Both the position numbers and the translations under genes were made by a program. Below, piece by piece: positions 7,848-16,683 of a stretch of DNA of 64,000 nucleotides. The notes below the pieces were generated by a model, which had not been told where the DNA came from, did no database searches, and saw only the letters and a list, made by a program, of their open reading frames with translations. The first letter of the stretch is position 1, and each line of letters starts with the position of its first letter. The stretch lies in assembly GCA_002436415.1 (NCBI GenBank), contig DJMA01000046.1, positions 177 to 64,176 of the forward strand. Direction: 5' to 3'. The DNA comes from Bdellovibrionaceae bacterium UBA6502. Its GTDB lineage: Bacteria; Bdellovibrionota; Bdellovibrionia; Bdellovibrionales; UBA840.

Positions 7848-8690
7848 TTGAAAAACCTAATCACTCTATTGGTACTACTCTTTAGTTCCCAACTTATGGC
7901 TCAAGACATTCGTGGGGTTTTTGATATGAATTCAAAGCTTATTGAAATTCTTGAAACCTACGAGCAGACTGGAAACATAAAGTTTTCAACATTTGAAAAC
8001 AGTACACCAAAGTTCACAATTGCTCAGCAATTTATGGATGCGAACATGGACTCATTTGAGTTCTACGCCGAACTTGGAAATCCAAAAAGAGTTTTTGAAA
8101 GTCTTCGAATAGCAATCTCTGAGGTGGCAAATTCGGAACCATTAAGACCGGATGCCACATATACCGAACAATTAAATTTTCTTGAAAAACAAAATGCCTT
8201 ATTGATGGAATTAGTTGATGTGATGAAGGATCTAAAAAGACATGGCTATTTTAGCAATCTAAAAGCAAGCGGAGTAAATCTTGACTTACAAGAACTTGAA
8301 CTAACAGAAAAACTTGAAAAAGAAATGACGCAGACTACAGGTCACTCGCCACTTACTAAAATACAAAGGAATCTGCAAAGTTTTATCCCAAAGCTTCCCC
8401 TTGTAACCGGTGTTGGTACTCCATTAGTTGTGAACCTCGTAAACCCTGACCTGGGATTCCTCCAATTATGGGTTGTATCCGCTCCTATTGCGGCGAGCTT
8501 AATGACTTTATATTGGGGACTGACTAAAACCGTCGCTTTTTTGCAAGCAAAAGGAGTGGGAATTTCAGCGACGATGGCTAAAAACATTAATTCACATTTA
8601 AAAAATGAAATCACGGTTTTAAAAGAAAAGCTTATTGATGCTAACGAAATTATCCGAGAGGTAAATGCCTGTATGCGCAGTGCAAGTTAA
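7848..8690 (+). CDS. exported protein of unknown function
   Basis: A 280-residue protein starting with TTG. The start is supported by GAAGGAAA at 7833-7840 and by the signal peptide that follows at once (MKNLITLLVLLFSSQLMAQ). The middle is helical and charged (about 60-160). Residues about 185-230 contain two hydrophobic segments (LVTGVGTPLVVNLVNPD and LQLWVVSAPIAASLMTLYW) that may insert in a membrane. The C-terminus is helical with a single Cys near the end. I do not recognise a family. It lies 84 bp after another exported-protein gene on the same strand. About 290 bp without a gene or an obvious terminator follow it. Confidence 0.72.
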   Translation: MKNLITLLVLLFSSQLMAQDIRGVFDMNSKLIEILETYEQTGNIKFSTFENSTPKFTIAQQFMDANMDSFEFYAELGNPKRVFESLRIAISEVANSEPLRPDATYTEQLNFLEKQNALLMELVDVMKDLKRHGYFSNLKASGVNLDLQELELTEKLEKEMTQTTGHSPLTKIQRNLQSFIPKLPLVTGVGTPLVVNLVNPDLGFLQLWVVSAPIAASLMTLYWGLTKTVAFLQAKGVGISATMAKNINSHLKNEITVLKEKLIDANEIIREVNACMRSAS

Positions 8691-8980
8691 TAGTAATTGG
8701 AGTTTTCATACAAACTAGCAAGCAGAAACCCTAATGCTTTTGTATGGAGACTCTTTTTCTTTCAAGCTGTTTTTTTCTAATAAAACTGCTTTAACATGTT
8801 TTCAGTAATAGGACTTATGTACCTATCAAATATCGTTTAAGGAGCTAGCCAGATTTGGGATCAAGCCAAAAAGCTCCATTACCTAATCACTAGTTTTCTC
8901 ACTGAAGTTTTCAAAGCTATATTAGAAAATCCCCATATTTACAGATAGCCATTTAAAAAATCTATTGGTTATTTATTAAA

Positions 8981-9883
8981 TTAAGAATAAATATAGTCTT
9001 TTACGTAAGGCTCCACCCATTCCATGAAAACTCTCACTCGACGAGCAAGAAACTTTCGGTTGGAGTACAAAAAGTAAACTCCCATTGCTTCGGCTTTATA
9101 TTTTTTTAAAACCTCTACCAAGTCACCTTTTTCTAGACTATCTCGTAAACCTGAATATGGAGCTTGAATAATTCCGAGCCCTTCTAAACAAGCTGCGGTG
9201 TAGGCTTCTGTACTATTCACACTCACTAGAGCTTTTGTTCTCACTTTTTTAATTTTTCCTTCTTCCATATATTCGAAATAATCATTTTCTCTTCCTAACT
9301 GCTGGCAATAGTGTACCTGAAAATGATCTTTTAATGACTTTAAACTTCTTGGTGTCCCAAAGCGCTCTATGTACTTTGGACTGACGCAATTTAGTAACTC
9401 GTACTCACCTATTTTTTTTGCGAATAAACTAGAGTCTTGCAAACTCCCTACTCGTATGATTAGGTCGATTCCTTCTTCAATTAAATTGACCTTACGATCG
9501 GTGCTTGAAATTTCAATTTCTAAACCAGGGTATTTGTCTATGAATTCACTTAAATTTGGTAGCACACAATTTTTCGCGACAGGCACCGGCATATCGATTC
9601 GTATTTTTCCCGATAGCTTGTCGTCCGTATCATGTAAGAACATAGCTTGAAAGTCTTCCATTTCATTTACAAGTTTAATAGCCCTTTCATAGCATTCCAT
9701 CCCTTCTGGAGTAATGCTCAATTTTCTAGTGGTGCGAGTCAAAAGTTGAACCCCTAAACCTTCTTCAAGGTCTTTTATTGTGTATGATACTTTAGCTTTT
9801 GGCATCGACAAATTAAGAGCGGCCTTGGTAAAGCTTAAATTTTCACAAACGGCTATAAACACCTTTAGGCTATCGATTTTCAT
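8981..9883 (-). CDS. LysR-family transcriptional regulator
   Basis: A 300-residue LysR-type regulator. The N-terminal winged helix-turn-helix (about 1-60) reads SLKVFIAVCENLSFTKAALN with the recognition region TLTRRTTRKLSITPEG further on. The rest is a periplasmic-binding-protein-like effector domain (about 88-295). I place the start at the ATG 21 bp inside the longest frame because LysR proteins begin one to three residues before the DSLKVF helix and AGAGGG precedes this ATG. The longer start at 9904 has no ribosome-binding site. It is divergent from a short-chain dehydrogenase gene with only about 100 bp between, the classic layout of a LysR protein controlling its neighbour. The effector is unknown. 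Confidence 0.9.
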   Translation of the reverse strand: MKIDSLKVFIAVCENLSFTKAALNLSMPKAKVSYTIKDLEEGLGVQLLTRTTRKLSITPEGMECYERAIKLVNEMEDFQAMFLHDTDDKLSGKIRIDMPVPVAKNCVLPNLSEFIDKYPGLEIEISSTDRKVNLIEEGIDLIIRVGSLQDSSLFAKKIGEYELLNCVSPKYIERFGTPRSLKSLKDHFQVHYCQQLGRENDYFEYMEEGKIKKVRTKALVSVNSTEAYTAACLEGLGIIQAPYSGLRDSLEKGDLVEVLKKYKAEAMGVYFLYSNRKFLARRVRVFMEWVEPYVKDYIYS

Positions 9884-9909
9884 AATCCCTCTATTGTTTA
9901 ACATTTTTA

Positions 9910-9929
9910 AACAATCTTATCATATTGTT
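9910..9929. promoter_or_regulatory. inverted repeat in the LysR/SDR divergent promoter
   Basis: AACAAT, an 8-bp spacer, then ATTGTT: a perfect 6-8-6 dyad between the two divergent genes. This is the place and general form expected for the LysR operator; binding is inferred from position only. Confidence 0.45.
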
Positions 9930-9982
9930 GGTATTTATTAAAATGTGTTTCTTGTTCATAATATTCCAAAAAGGAGATTTAC

Positions 9983-10735
9983 ATGAAAATAGCATTTATC
10001 ACTGGAGCCAATCGAGGACTAGGAAGACAAGCCGCCATCGAATTGGCTCGAAAAAATATAAACATTGTATTCACCTATCGTTCCAATCAACAAGAGGCCA
10101 TGGAGCTTGTGAAAGAGTTAAAAAATTTAGACGTAAAAGCGAAAGCATTACAACTTGACATGAAACAGCACGCAAGCTACCCGACTTTTATTGAAAGTCT
10201 ACAATCTAGCTTAAGAGAAGATTTTGCTAGTGATAAGATCGATTATTTTTTAAACAACGCTGGCCACGCTCTATACTCTTCGATTGAAGATACCAGTGAA
10301 GAGGCTTTTGATGACATCATCGATGTTCATTTTAAGGGAATATTTTTTCTTACCCAAAAACTATTGCCACTTCTCAATGATGGAGCAAGTATCTTAAACG
10401 TATCTAGCGGCTTAGCCAGATTTAGCTACCCAGGCTATGCGGTCTATGCAAGTACCAAAACCGCGGTTGAAACTTTAACGAAATACCTAGCTGTAGAATT
10501 AGCAGCTCGAAAAATTCGGGTGAACTGCATCGCTCCTGGAGCCATCGCCACCGATTTCGGAGGAGGTCAAGTAAGAGACACGAAGGCGTTAAATGACACA
10601 ATTGCATCTAATACAGCACTAGGACGAGTGGGCTTGCCCGAAGATATCGGACCAATTATGGCAGAAATTTTAGCCGGAAATCTCAATTGGGTGAACGGTC
10701 AAAGAATTGAAGCTTCCGGTGGAATTCATTTATAA
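9983..10735 (+). CDS. short-chain dehydrogenase/reductase
   Basis: A 250-residue classical SDR, an NAD(P)-dependent oxidoreductase with a Rossmann fold. It shows the cofactor motif TGANRGLG (7-14), the NNAG motif (91-94), catalytic Ser141/142 in NVSSG, and the YASTK catalytic motif with Tyr155 and Lys159. The PGAIATDF segment after the active site and the C-terminal NGQRIEASGG are also typical. The Arg after the glycine motif and the Arg in FTYRSN favour NADP(H). The ATG is preceded by AAAGGAG. It is divergent from a LysR gene that probably controls it. The substrate cannot be named; SDRs beside LysR genes are often quinone- or aldehyde-related, but that is only a guess. Confidence 0.93.
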   Translation: MKIAFITGANRGLGRQAAIELARKNINIVFTYRSNQQEAMELVKELKNLDVKAKALQLDMKQHASYPTFIESLQSSLREDFASDKIDYFLNNAGHALYSSIEDTSEEAFDDIIDVHFKGIFFLTQKLLPLLNDGASILNVSSGLARFSYPGYAVYASTKTAVETLTKYLAVELAARKIRVNCIAPGAIATDFGGGQVRDTKALNDTIASNTALGRVGLPEDIGPIMAEILAGNLNWVNGQRIEASGGIHL

Positions 10736-10764
10736 TGACTTAGAAAATTGTTAGGCCTAAATAA

Positions 10765-10906
10765 CTGGCCCACTTAATTACGGATAGGCTCGGGTAAATT
10801 GCTACAACTATTAATAACACCCAAATTTCCTAAATTTGGATTTGTTAAGCATTTAACACCTATAGTAGTTATCACTACTTCAAAGGCATCAGCAATAAAG
10901 TGGGCC
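10765..10906. repeat. MITE-like element, copy A
   Basis: An intergenic segment of about 142 bp with imperfect terminal inverted repeats. The left end is CTGGCCCACTTAATTACGGA (10765-10784). The right end, read on the minus strand, begins TGGCCCACTTTATTGC (from about 10906). It has no coding capacity. The ends match those of copy B at 11781-11930, giving a shared end consensus near CTGGCCYCTTTAATTNCGGA. It occupies most of the 350 bp between the SDR and HAD genes; nothing else was recognised there. Confidence 0.55.
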
Positions 10907-11086
10907 ATAATTTATGTTTAAAAAGAGAAGATCATGAAACTTTCAATGACCTTTCAAAAACGCTAATGATTTAAGCGAAGTCTTTCTCAAAGCCCTTTTA
11001 GTCCAAAAGCTAAGCCACTTAAGTAGAAGATCCCTTGTCTACTAGAAGCATTTTAGGTAGTCTAGCCTCCAATCAAAGAGGTTAAA

Positions 11087-11620
11087 ATGGCAAAGAAAAT
11101 TGTATTTCTAGATCGCGATGGAACCATCATCGAGGATAAAATTTATTTAAATGATCCTGAGCAGATTCACTATTTGGACGATGTTTTTGAAGCTCTTCAA
11201 CTCTTACATAAAAACGGCTATGAGTTCGTAATAGTTACCAATCAGTCTGGTATTCCAAGAGGCCTAGTACAAGAAGAGAACTTACACAAAATACACCAAA
11301 TCATTGCCGATGATTATAAAAAACACGATGTGCCTATTTTAGGTTTTTACTATGCACCTCACCTTCCTGACTCAGACCATCCATTGAGAAAACCTGACAC
11401 AGGAATGTTGAAAGCCGCAGAAGCCGATCATGGTCCATTTGATTATGAAAGCTCTTGGATGATTGGCGATCGCATGACAGATGTTGAATGTGGTCACCGC
11501 ATGGGTTGTAAATCCATTTTTCTTACTATTACCGAAGATCCAAAAGAAAGTAAGTTTGCAGCTGCCGAATATGAAACAGATAATCTTTTAGACGCTGCTA
11601 AATTTATTTTAAACTCATAA
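11087..11620 (+). CDS. HAD-superfamily phosphatase, GmhB/histidinol-phosphatase type
   Basis: A 177-residue HAD hydrolase of the HisB-N/GmhB subfamily, whose members remove phosphate from heptose bisphosphate or histidinol phosphate. Motif I is FLDRDGTII (nucleophile Asp9, acid/base Asp11); motif II is VTNQSGIPRG; the substrate loop ends in RKPDTGML; motif IV is MIGDRMTDVE. True GmhB and HisB-N carry a zinc loop with Cys and His before RKP. Here the same stretch reads APHLPDSDHPL and has no Cys, so the zinc site looks lost or altered. The ATG follows AAGAGGTT. It stands alone between two repeat elements. LPS heptose synthesis is the likeliest role but the substrate is open. Confidence 0.85.
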   Translation: MAKKIVFLDRDGTIIEDKIYLNDPEQIHYLDDVFEALQLLHKNGYEFVIVTNQSGIPRGLVQEENLHKIHQIIADDYKKHDVPILGFYYAPHLPDSDHPLRKPDTGMLKAAEADHGPFDYESSWMIGDRMTDVECGHRMGCKSIFLTITEDPKESKFAAAEYETDNLLDAAKFILNS

Positions 11621-11643
11621 TTTCAAATTTAAATTTAATGACT

Positions 11644-11668
11644 GGGCCAAATTTTTGGCCCTTTGCTT
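11644..11668 (+). terminator. hairpin after the HAD phosphatase gene
   Basis: GGGCCAAA (11644-11651) pairs with TTTGGCCC (11654-11661), followed by a poor T-tract (TTTGCTTT). It is 23 bp after the stop codon. Confidence 0.6.
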
Positions 11669-11780
11669 TATTCAAAGACGCTAATCTGCATCTTAAAAAA
11701 ACTTTATAAGTCGATAACTTAAAGTCTTACAATTCTATGATTCTATGAGTTCGCAATTGTAATGGTTCTATAATTCTTAA

Positions 11781-11930
11781 CCTGGTCCCTTTAATTCCGG
11801 ATAGACTTTAATAACTACTGAAAAAAATTTGTTTAAATGAGCTTGTCCGAGTTTTGATTTTCCTTGCAATGAATACAGAAAAGAATTTCAAGCCTTTAGC
11901 ACTCGTACGTCCGCAATTAAAGAGGCCAGT
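11781..11930. repeat. MITE-like element, copy B
   Basis: About 150 bp bounded by inverted repeats. The left end is CTGGTCCCTTTAATTCCGGA (11782-11801). The right end on the minus strand is CTGGCCTCTTTAATTGCGGA (from about 11929). The two ends agree at 17 of 20 positions and resemble the left end of copy A at most positions. There is no open frame. It lies in the 700-bp space between the HAD gene and the next gene and is followed directly by an 8-bp microsatellite. Confidence 0.6.
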
Positions 11931-11933
11931 TTA

Positions 11934-11970
11934 TTTTATTCTTTTATTCTTTTATTCTTTTATTCTTTTT
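11934..11970 (+). repeat. 8-bp tandem repeat (CTTTTATT)
   Basis: About four units of CTTTTATT in direct tandem, starting just outside the right end of MITE-like copy B. No coding frame runs through it. The remaining intergenic sequence to 12300 is AT-rich and holds nothing recognised apart from the ribosome-binding site of the next gene. Confidence 0.8.
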
Positions 11971-12324
11971 TAATTCAGTTCCAAAAACAAAAAAAATCAA
12001 CTTTTAACCATACAATAAAAGAGCCTCACTGCTTTGAAAGAGTAAACCCAAAATGGACTCCTCAATGAGAAAAAACCTTGCACACACACTAACTGAGCTA
12101 CAATATCCCCGCAAAACAAGACCTATAATTTTTGCAATGAACTAACTTTATTAAATGTCGTTTGAAATTAAGGTTATTTTTTTCAAAGAAAGCCTATTTC
12201 CAAGGGTAAAGTTTTCTTCTTTTCCGATTTCCCGCACAAAAGCTTCCGGATTTAGGATTTTTTCGATACAAGGCAGCAAACAAAGAGTCGGAGACCCACT
12301 TTTCGACCAAACGGAGGAAATTAT

Positions 12325-12876
12325 ATGAAAAAGTTATTAGTACTTTTAGCTGCCTTAGGGATGTCAGTTTCTGCATCAGCAAATAACTACGCACCTAGAA
12401 TGTCTGATTCAGAACTAGATCGTTTAGTGCAAGATATCAGAGACAATGGCGGTCTTGCTTCATGTACTGAAGACGGCGGTATTCAACAGACGAGTAAAAA
12501 AGTTAACATGAATTCTGAGTCCCAAGCCGACCTTTCAAAAATGAGATGGAGTACTTACAAATCTAATAGTGGTAACTGTTACGGAAAAGTAACAAAACAA
12601 AAAGTACAAGAAAATGGCCGAGACGTGTACAGACTATTCTTTACTGACTATCGTTGTGGATCAGTAATTGTAGGCTATGAAGAAGATAGATATGGAAACT
12701 TCTATCAATCTTCAGCAGGTAAAGTTCGCGGTTACAAAATGGGTAGCTACAAAAAGTCTGCAAAGCCAAAAGCAATTACTTTGAACAAGAAAATGCTTCG
12801 CGGAGATAAAGACACTAAAATGATTATCTCTAACGGTAAAGGTGGAAGCTGCGTGATCGTTAACGTAAAGTTTTAA
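12325..12876 (+). CDS. small periplasmic protein, unknown function
   Basis: A 183-residue exported protein. The signal peptide is MKKLLVLLAALGMSVSASA with cleavage likely after ASA. The mature protein has four Cys (in ASCTEDG, GNCYGKV, YRCGSVI, GSCVIVN), an even number that would suit two disulfides, and is basic towards the C-terminus. No family is recognised. The start is supported by ACGGAGGAAA 5-13 bp upstream, one of the best ribosome-binding sites in the window, which suggests high expression. It ends in a strong terminator, so it is a single-gene unit. Confidence 0.8.
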   Translation: MKKLLVLLAALGMSVSASANNYAPRMSDSELDRLVQDIRDNGGLASCTEDGGIQQTSKKVNMNSESQADLSKMRWSTYKSNSGNCYGKVTKQKVQENGRDVYRLFFTDYRCGSVIVGYEEDRYGNFYQSSAGKVRGYKMGSYKKSAKPKAITLNKKMLRGDKDTKMIISNGKGGSCVIVNVKF

Positions 12877-12901
12877 AAAACTAAATTCCACAGGACACTG
12901 A

Positions 12902-12929
12902 AAAACCTCCTTCATTTGGGAGGTTTTTT
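12902..12929 (+). terminator. terminator after the small periplasmic protein gene
   Basis: AAAACCTCC (12902-12910) pairs with GGAGGTTTT (12919-12927); the stem ends in a T-tract. It begins 26 bp after the stop. Confidence 0.9.
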
Positions 12930-13135
12930 GTTTTACAGCACTTAAGTTCGATAGCACCTGTCACGGTGTATAATATTGAAACCCTTGTAGAGAATTTTCT
13001 GCTTCTTCTCATTTCGATACAGTTAAATACTTATCCACCTTTATTTAATCTGTAATTTATAAAGCTCAAAACTACAGTCCCTATTTCAAAAAACCGATTA
13101 GTAAGTGCTCGAGTTTACTGTATTAAGGGGGCTGC

Positions 13136-14368
13136 ATGAAGCTAGCTAGTATCGGTTTGTTGTTTTTCGCACTTATTTTGGTACATCCAAATTCATTGGA
13201 AGCAAAAAAACAAGCACAAGGTGTGTTTACAGTTGTTAAAGGAAAGGTCACAATCCTACGCGCTGGTAAATCTAAAGAAAGAAAAGTTCGTGTGGGAACT
13301 AAGGTATACCCTCAAGACACCATCACAGCAGATAAAGACTCTCGAGCCAAAGTGGTAATGACGGATAAGAATATCTTAAATATTTCACCTGAGTCCAAGA
13401 TTGCCATCGAAGCCTATGAAAACGATCCAGCAAACAAAAAGAAAAAAGTAATGTTAAATTTGGTTTACGGAAAGCTACGCTCCACTGTGAATCAAAAATA
13501 CGATGAAAAGAAAAATGTTTATCGCGTTAAAACGCCATCAGCAGTTGCCGGTGTTCGCGGAACGGATTTCATCGTTAACCATGACATTGCTAGCAAGCAA
13601 TCAGAAATCACTACCTTTGAAGGACAAGTGCAGGTTGGTAGCGGAATCACACCAAACGGTGGTATCGCAAATCCAGTATTTGTTAATCCTGGGCAAAGTA
13701 CAACGGCAGCTTTCCAAAGACCACCAGTAAAGCCTTTTCAAGTTCCAAAAAACAAACTTGCTCAATTAGACAAAAGCTCAAACGCTGATGTAGCCAGTAC
13801 AGACTCTAATGATAGTAACCGAAACCCTGCCAATGATTCTTCGAAAAATGAAGATGGCAACAAAGAAAAGTCTGATGAGCCTTCTAACAATGATAAAAGT
13901 GACTCAAAGAAAGAGCAGAACTCGGATCAACAATCTAGTGATAAGAAAAGCTCTAACGAAAGTAGTAACAATCAAGCCAACAACAATCAAAATAAAGAAC
14001 AGGCTAAAGAAAGTGGGAGTAACAGATCTGGAGCCAACTCCGGATCAAGCCTCGCGGGTGAACCAAATACCACCGACAGATCCAACTCCCGTGATCCATC
14101 AAGTGTTAAAGATTCGGGCCTTAGTCCTGATGCCAGTTCAGGCGGAAAATCATCAGGAGGAAGCTTTGGTTTAATGCCTCCTCCAGCAGAATTTGAGACT
14201 ATTCCTGATGAGCCTTTTGCTGGTGACCCCTCAGGCGGAGTCAGTGGCGTCGAAGGGATTGATTCCGTTATCAATGACCCCAATGTCATTAACGATTTTA
14301 TGGACTCAGACACAATTAATCGGGCCATTCAACAGTCGAAGATTATCGTAATTATTAATGATGATTAA
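13136..14368 (+). CDS. FecR-domain periplasmic protein with low-complexity tail
   Basis: A 410-residue exported protein. After a signal peptide (1-23) comes a FecR domain (about 28-165): the beta-rich segment QGVFTVVKGKVTILRAGK, then LVYGKLRSTVNQ and the hallmark VKTPSAVAGVRGTDFIV. Residues about 205-345 are a Ser/Asn/Lys/Asp-rich low-complexity linker of the type found in cell-surface proteins. The end is acidic and hydrophobic. FecR domains occur in sigma regulators and, outside these, in envelope proteins. There is no transmembrane segment or sigma-factor gene nearby, so an envelope role is preferred. AAGGGGG precedes the ATG. The next gene, after a terminator, encodes a TPR/beta-barrel protein that is probably a functional partner. 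Confidence 0.85.
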   Translation: MKLASIGLLFFALILVHPNSLEAKKQAQGVFTVVKGKVTILRAGKSKERKVRVGTKVYPQDTITADKDSRAKVVMTDKNILNISPESKIAIEAYENDPANKKKKVMLNLVYGKLRSTVNQKYDEKKNVYRVKTPSAVAGVRGTDFIVNHDIASKQSEITTFEGQVQVGSGITPNGGIANPVFVNPGQSTTAAFQRPPVKPFQVPKNKLAQLDKSSNADVASTDSNDSNRNPANDSSKNEDGNKEKSDEPSNNDKSDSKKEQNSDQQSSDKKSSNESSNNQANNNQNKEQAKESGSNRSGANSGSSLAGEPNTTDRSNSRDPSSVKDSGLSPDASSGGKSSGGSFGLMPPPAEFETIPDEPFAGDPSGGVSGVEGIDSVINDPNVINDFMDSDTINRAIQQSKIIVIINDD

Positions 14369-14377
14369 GAAATTCTA

Positions 14378-14403
14378 AAGCCCTCTTTGAGGGCTTTTTT
14401 TCA
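14378..14403 (+). terminator. terminator after the FecR-domain gene
   Basis: AAGCCCTC (14378-14385), loop TTT, GAGGGCTT (14389-14396), then a run of T. It is 9 bp after the stop. Confidence 0.92.
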
Positions 14404-14572
14404 TTTTCTTTCATTCGTCAAAAACTCCTACAACTTGCTATTTTCAGGAGCAATGATTATCTAAATTAACTCATTTTTACTTCCCAGACCAAACTCTGGA
14501 TGCGAGATCATTCTTTGTCTGAATATTGTATTGGGAATACTATATATAGAGAGAAAATCACCAGGAGTCTTA

Positions 14573-16666
14573 ATGTCGCGTCTAAGTTTGCTTGCCATCT
14601 CACTATTGTGTATTAGCTATTCTATATTGGCATTTTCAAACAATGAGAAAAAAACTCGTCCACCAATCGATCCAAATAGAATTGTAGATATAAAGTATGG
14701 TAACTCCAATTGGAATACTGATTCATCAAAAGTCGATGTAGCCACTTTAATTCTAAAAGATGCAAGCAGTAAAAAAATCGTATTAATAAACCTATTTGAA
14801 ACTGGTCCTGACGAAAGCGTTTTTAGAGGACGTTTCTCTGTAAGCTGGGGCAGTGCCAATAATTTAATACCTGAGGTTTATATCCCTGTACAAGAAGAAC
14901 TAAAAAATCGAAAATCCAAAGCCCTACTTTTGGAAAAAATCAAAAAACAAGAGATAAAACGCAAACCCTTTATTCTTACTCGTGGTGAACGTGGACAACA
15001 AGTAATTGATGTCTTTGATACTCCAGACCAGGCAAGACTGGCATATAAAAATTATCGCCAACAAATCCGATTAAAAAAACAAGCAGAAGTTCCCGAGGAA
15101 GTTATTTCGAGAATCTCTCTAGAAATGGCAGAAAAAATGCGTAAAGAAAAAGAAGAAAAAATGCGAAAGCAAAAAGCTCTTACTGCAGAAGCTGAAAGAA
15201 TTCGTTTAAAACAATTAGAAGACCAAAAACGTGAAGAAAACCTTGCAGCTCAAAAGAAGTTGGCTGCTGCTGAAAAAGCTAAGAGGAAGAAACAAGCATC
15301 TCGACTCGCTGAAGAAGGAGTACAACTTTACCTTAACAACAATTTTGTGGATGCACAGAAAAAATTTGAAGAAGCTGTAGATTTAGATCCAGAAAATAAA
15401 TCCTACTATTACTCTTACGCAATTACACTTTATCGTAATGGAAAAGACTACAATAAAGCCATTGTAATATTTCAAGCTGTAGAAGACCCAAGAGTTATCC
15501 AGATCGAAAAAGATTTTTATTTAGGAATGAGTCACTTCCGAATCAATGACTATCAAAATGCAGGTGAATATTTTCGAAAGCTTAAAAATAAAAAGCAAGA
15601 GCCCTACTCTTCTAGCTCGGCCTTCTATGAAGGTTTGAGTTTTTATGCAGAAAAAAAGTGGGAGCCTGCGAAACAATCCTTTCAATGGGTCTTAGACAAT
15701 TCAAAAGATCCAAAACTTGATGAGAAAGCTGAAGAATACATCGAGAAGATTACGAAAATTCAATATTATGAAAACAACAAAACAAAGCAGCACATTCTAT
15801 CAGCGGGGGGCGGAGTTCAGTACGATTCAAACGTTCTACTCAATTCAGAAGATCCTTCTAGTGCAACTCCAAGTGGAGCTGGTGACTTTAGAGGAACAGC
15901 ACTAGCAAGCTATGAATATCGTCCTATTTACACTGACAGCAAAGAATGGAGCCTTAAAACTAGCTTTGTAACAATCTACTCTATGGATAGTGCCAATGCC
16001 GCTGCTGACCCTACTGTTCTTAGTATTTCTAGTCCTTATGTCATGAAGGGAAAATGGAAAGAAAAAAGCTATAAATCAGAAATCAAAGCTTTCTTTGACG
16101 CCATCTATATGGACTCTAATAGTTCAGGAACAAGAGATGGAATTTTAGACACCTATGGAGTCTATTGGCGAAACACTTTAATTCATCGTCCTGACTTCTT
16201 TAGCTCTTACAATCTTAAATTAGGGCAAAATGTGTCTTACAACACTACCGATGAGGCTAACTCGGATGGACTTCAGACTGATTTCGAATACAACAACACT
16301 TGGTTTTTAAATAAAAAGAAAAACAAAGCCCTTATTCAAGAATCGAAAATCACTTACTACAATGCCGCTGGAGTTGACGAAAGATATTACCGACTAAACC
16401 TTAGCTTGAGTTATTTAAAACCTGTAGAGTGGCAGAATTTAACTACCATTTCTAAACTGGCAATCTACTACTCAGACTATCCTGACCATAGCACGGGACG
16501 TAGTGATACAAATTTTAGTCTAAGCTATACGGCAAGTAAAAAGCTAACAGACACTTGGAACTTGGTTGGCATCGGAAGTTATACCAGCAATCAATCCACT
16601 GAAGACAGCAGAGCTTACTCAAAATTTATTCTAAGCTCGCTTGTTACAGGAACGTGGAAATTTTAA
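14573..16666 (+). CDS. TPR-containing outer-membrane beta-barrel protein
   Basis: A 697-residue protein. It has a signal peptide (MSRLSLLAISLLCISYSILA); a small N-terminal beta domain (about 30-110) with a repeated VDIKYGNSNW-like start; a Lys/Glu-rich coiled coil (about 160-245); TPR helices (about 245-390, including QKKFEEAVDLDPENKSYYY); and, from about 405 to the end, alternating aromatic/polar strands ending in GTWKF, as expected for an outer-membrane barrel with a terminal Phe. The ATG at 14573 is used because AGGAG lies 5 bp upstream and the signal peptide follows; an earlier TTG at 14531 is not supported. A FecR-domain gene precedes it. The pair could be a surface export or adhesion system, which is inference. 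Confidence 0.8.
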   Translation: MSRLSLLAISLLCISYSILAFSNNEKKTRPPIDPNRIVDIKYGNSNWNTDSSKVDVATLILKDASSKKIVLINLFETGPDESVFRGRFSVSWGSANNLIPEVYIPVQEELKNRKSKALLLEKIKKQEIKRKPFILTRGERGQQVIDVFDTPDQARLAYKNYRQQIRLKKQAEVPEEVISRISLEMAEKMRKEKEEKMRKQKALTAEAERIRLKQLEDQKREENLAAQKKLAAAEKAKRKKQASRLAEEGVQLYLNNNFVDAQKKFEEAVDLDPENKSYYYSYAITLYRNGKDYNKAIVIFQAVEDPRVIQIEKDFYLGMSHFRINDYQNAGEYFRKLKNKKQEPYSSSSAFYEGLSFYAEKKWEPAKQSFQWVLDNSKDPKLDEKAEEYIEKITKIQYYENNKTKQHILSAGGGVQYDSNVLLNSEDPSSATPSGAGDFRGTALASYEYRPIYTDSKEWSLKTSFVTIYSMDSANAAADPTVLSISSPYVMKGKWKEKSYKSEIKAFFDAIYMDSNSSGTRDGILDTYGVYWRNTLIHRPDFFSSYNLKLGQNVSYNTTDEANSDGLQTDFEYNNTWFLNKKKNKALIQESKITYYNAAGVDERYYRLNLSLSYLKPVEWQNLTTISKLAIYYSDYPDHSTGRSDTNFSLSYTASKKLTDTWNLVGIGSYTSNQSTEDSRAYSKFILSSLVTGTWKF

Positions 16667-16683
16667 ATTTTTGCTTATCAAAG

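Noticed and set aside
13987..14328. 113-codon frame on the minus strand opposite the FecR-domain gene
   Set aside because: It lies wholly inside the low-complexity coding region of the plus-strand gene and has no start signals.
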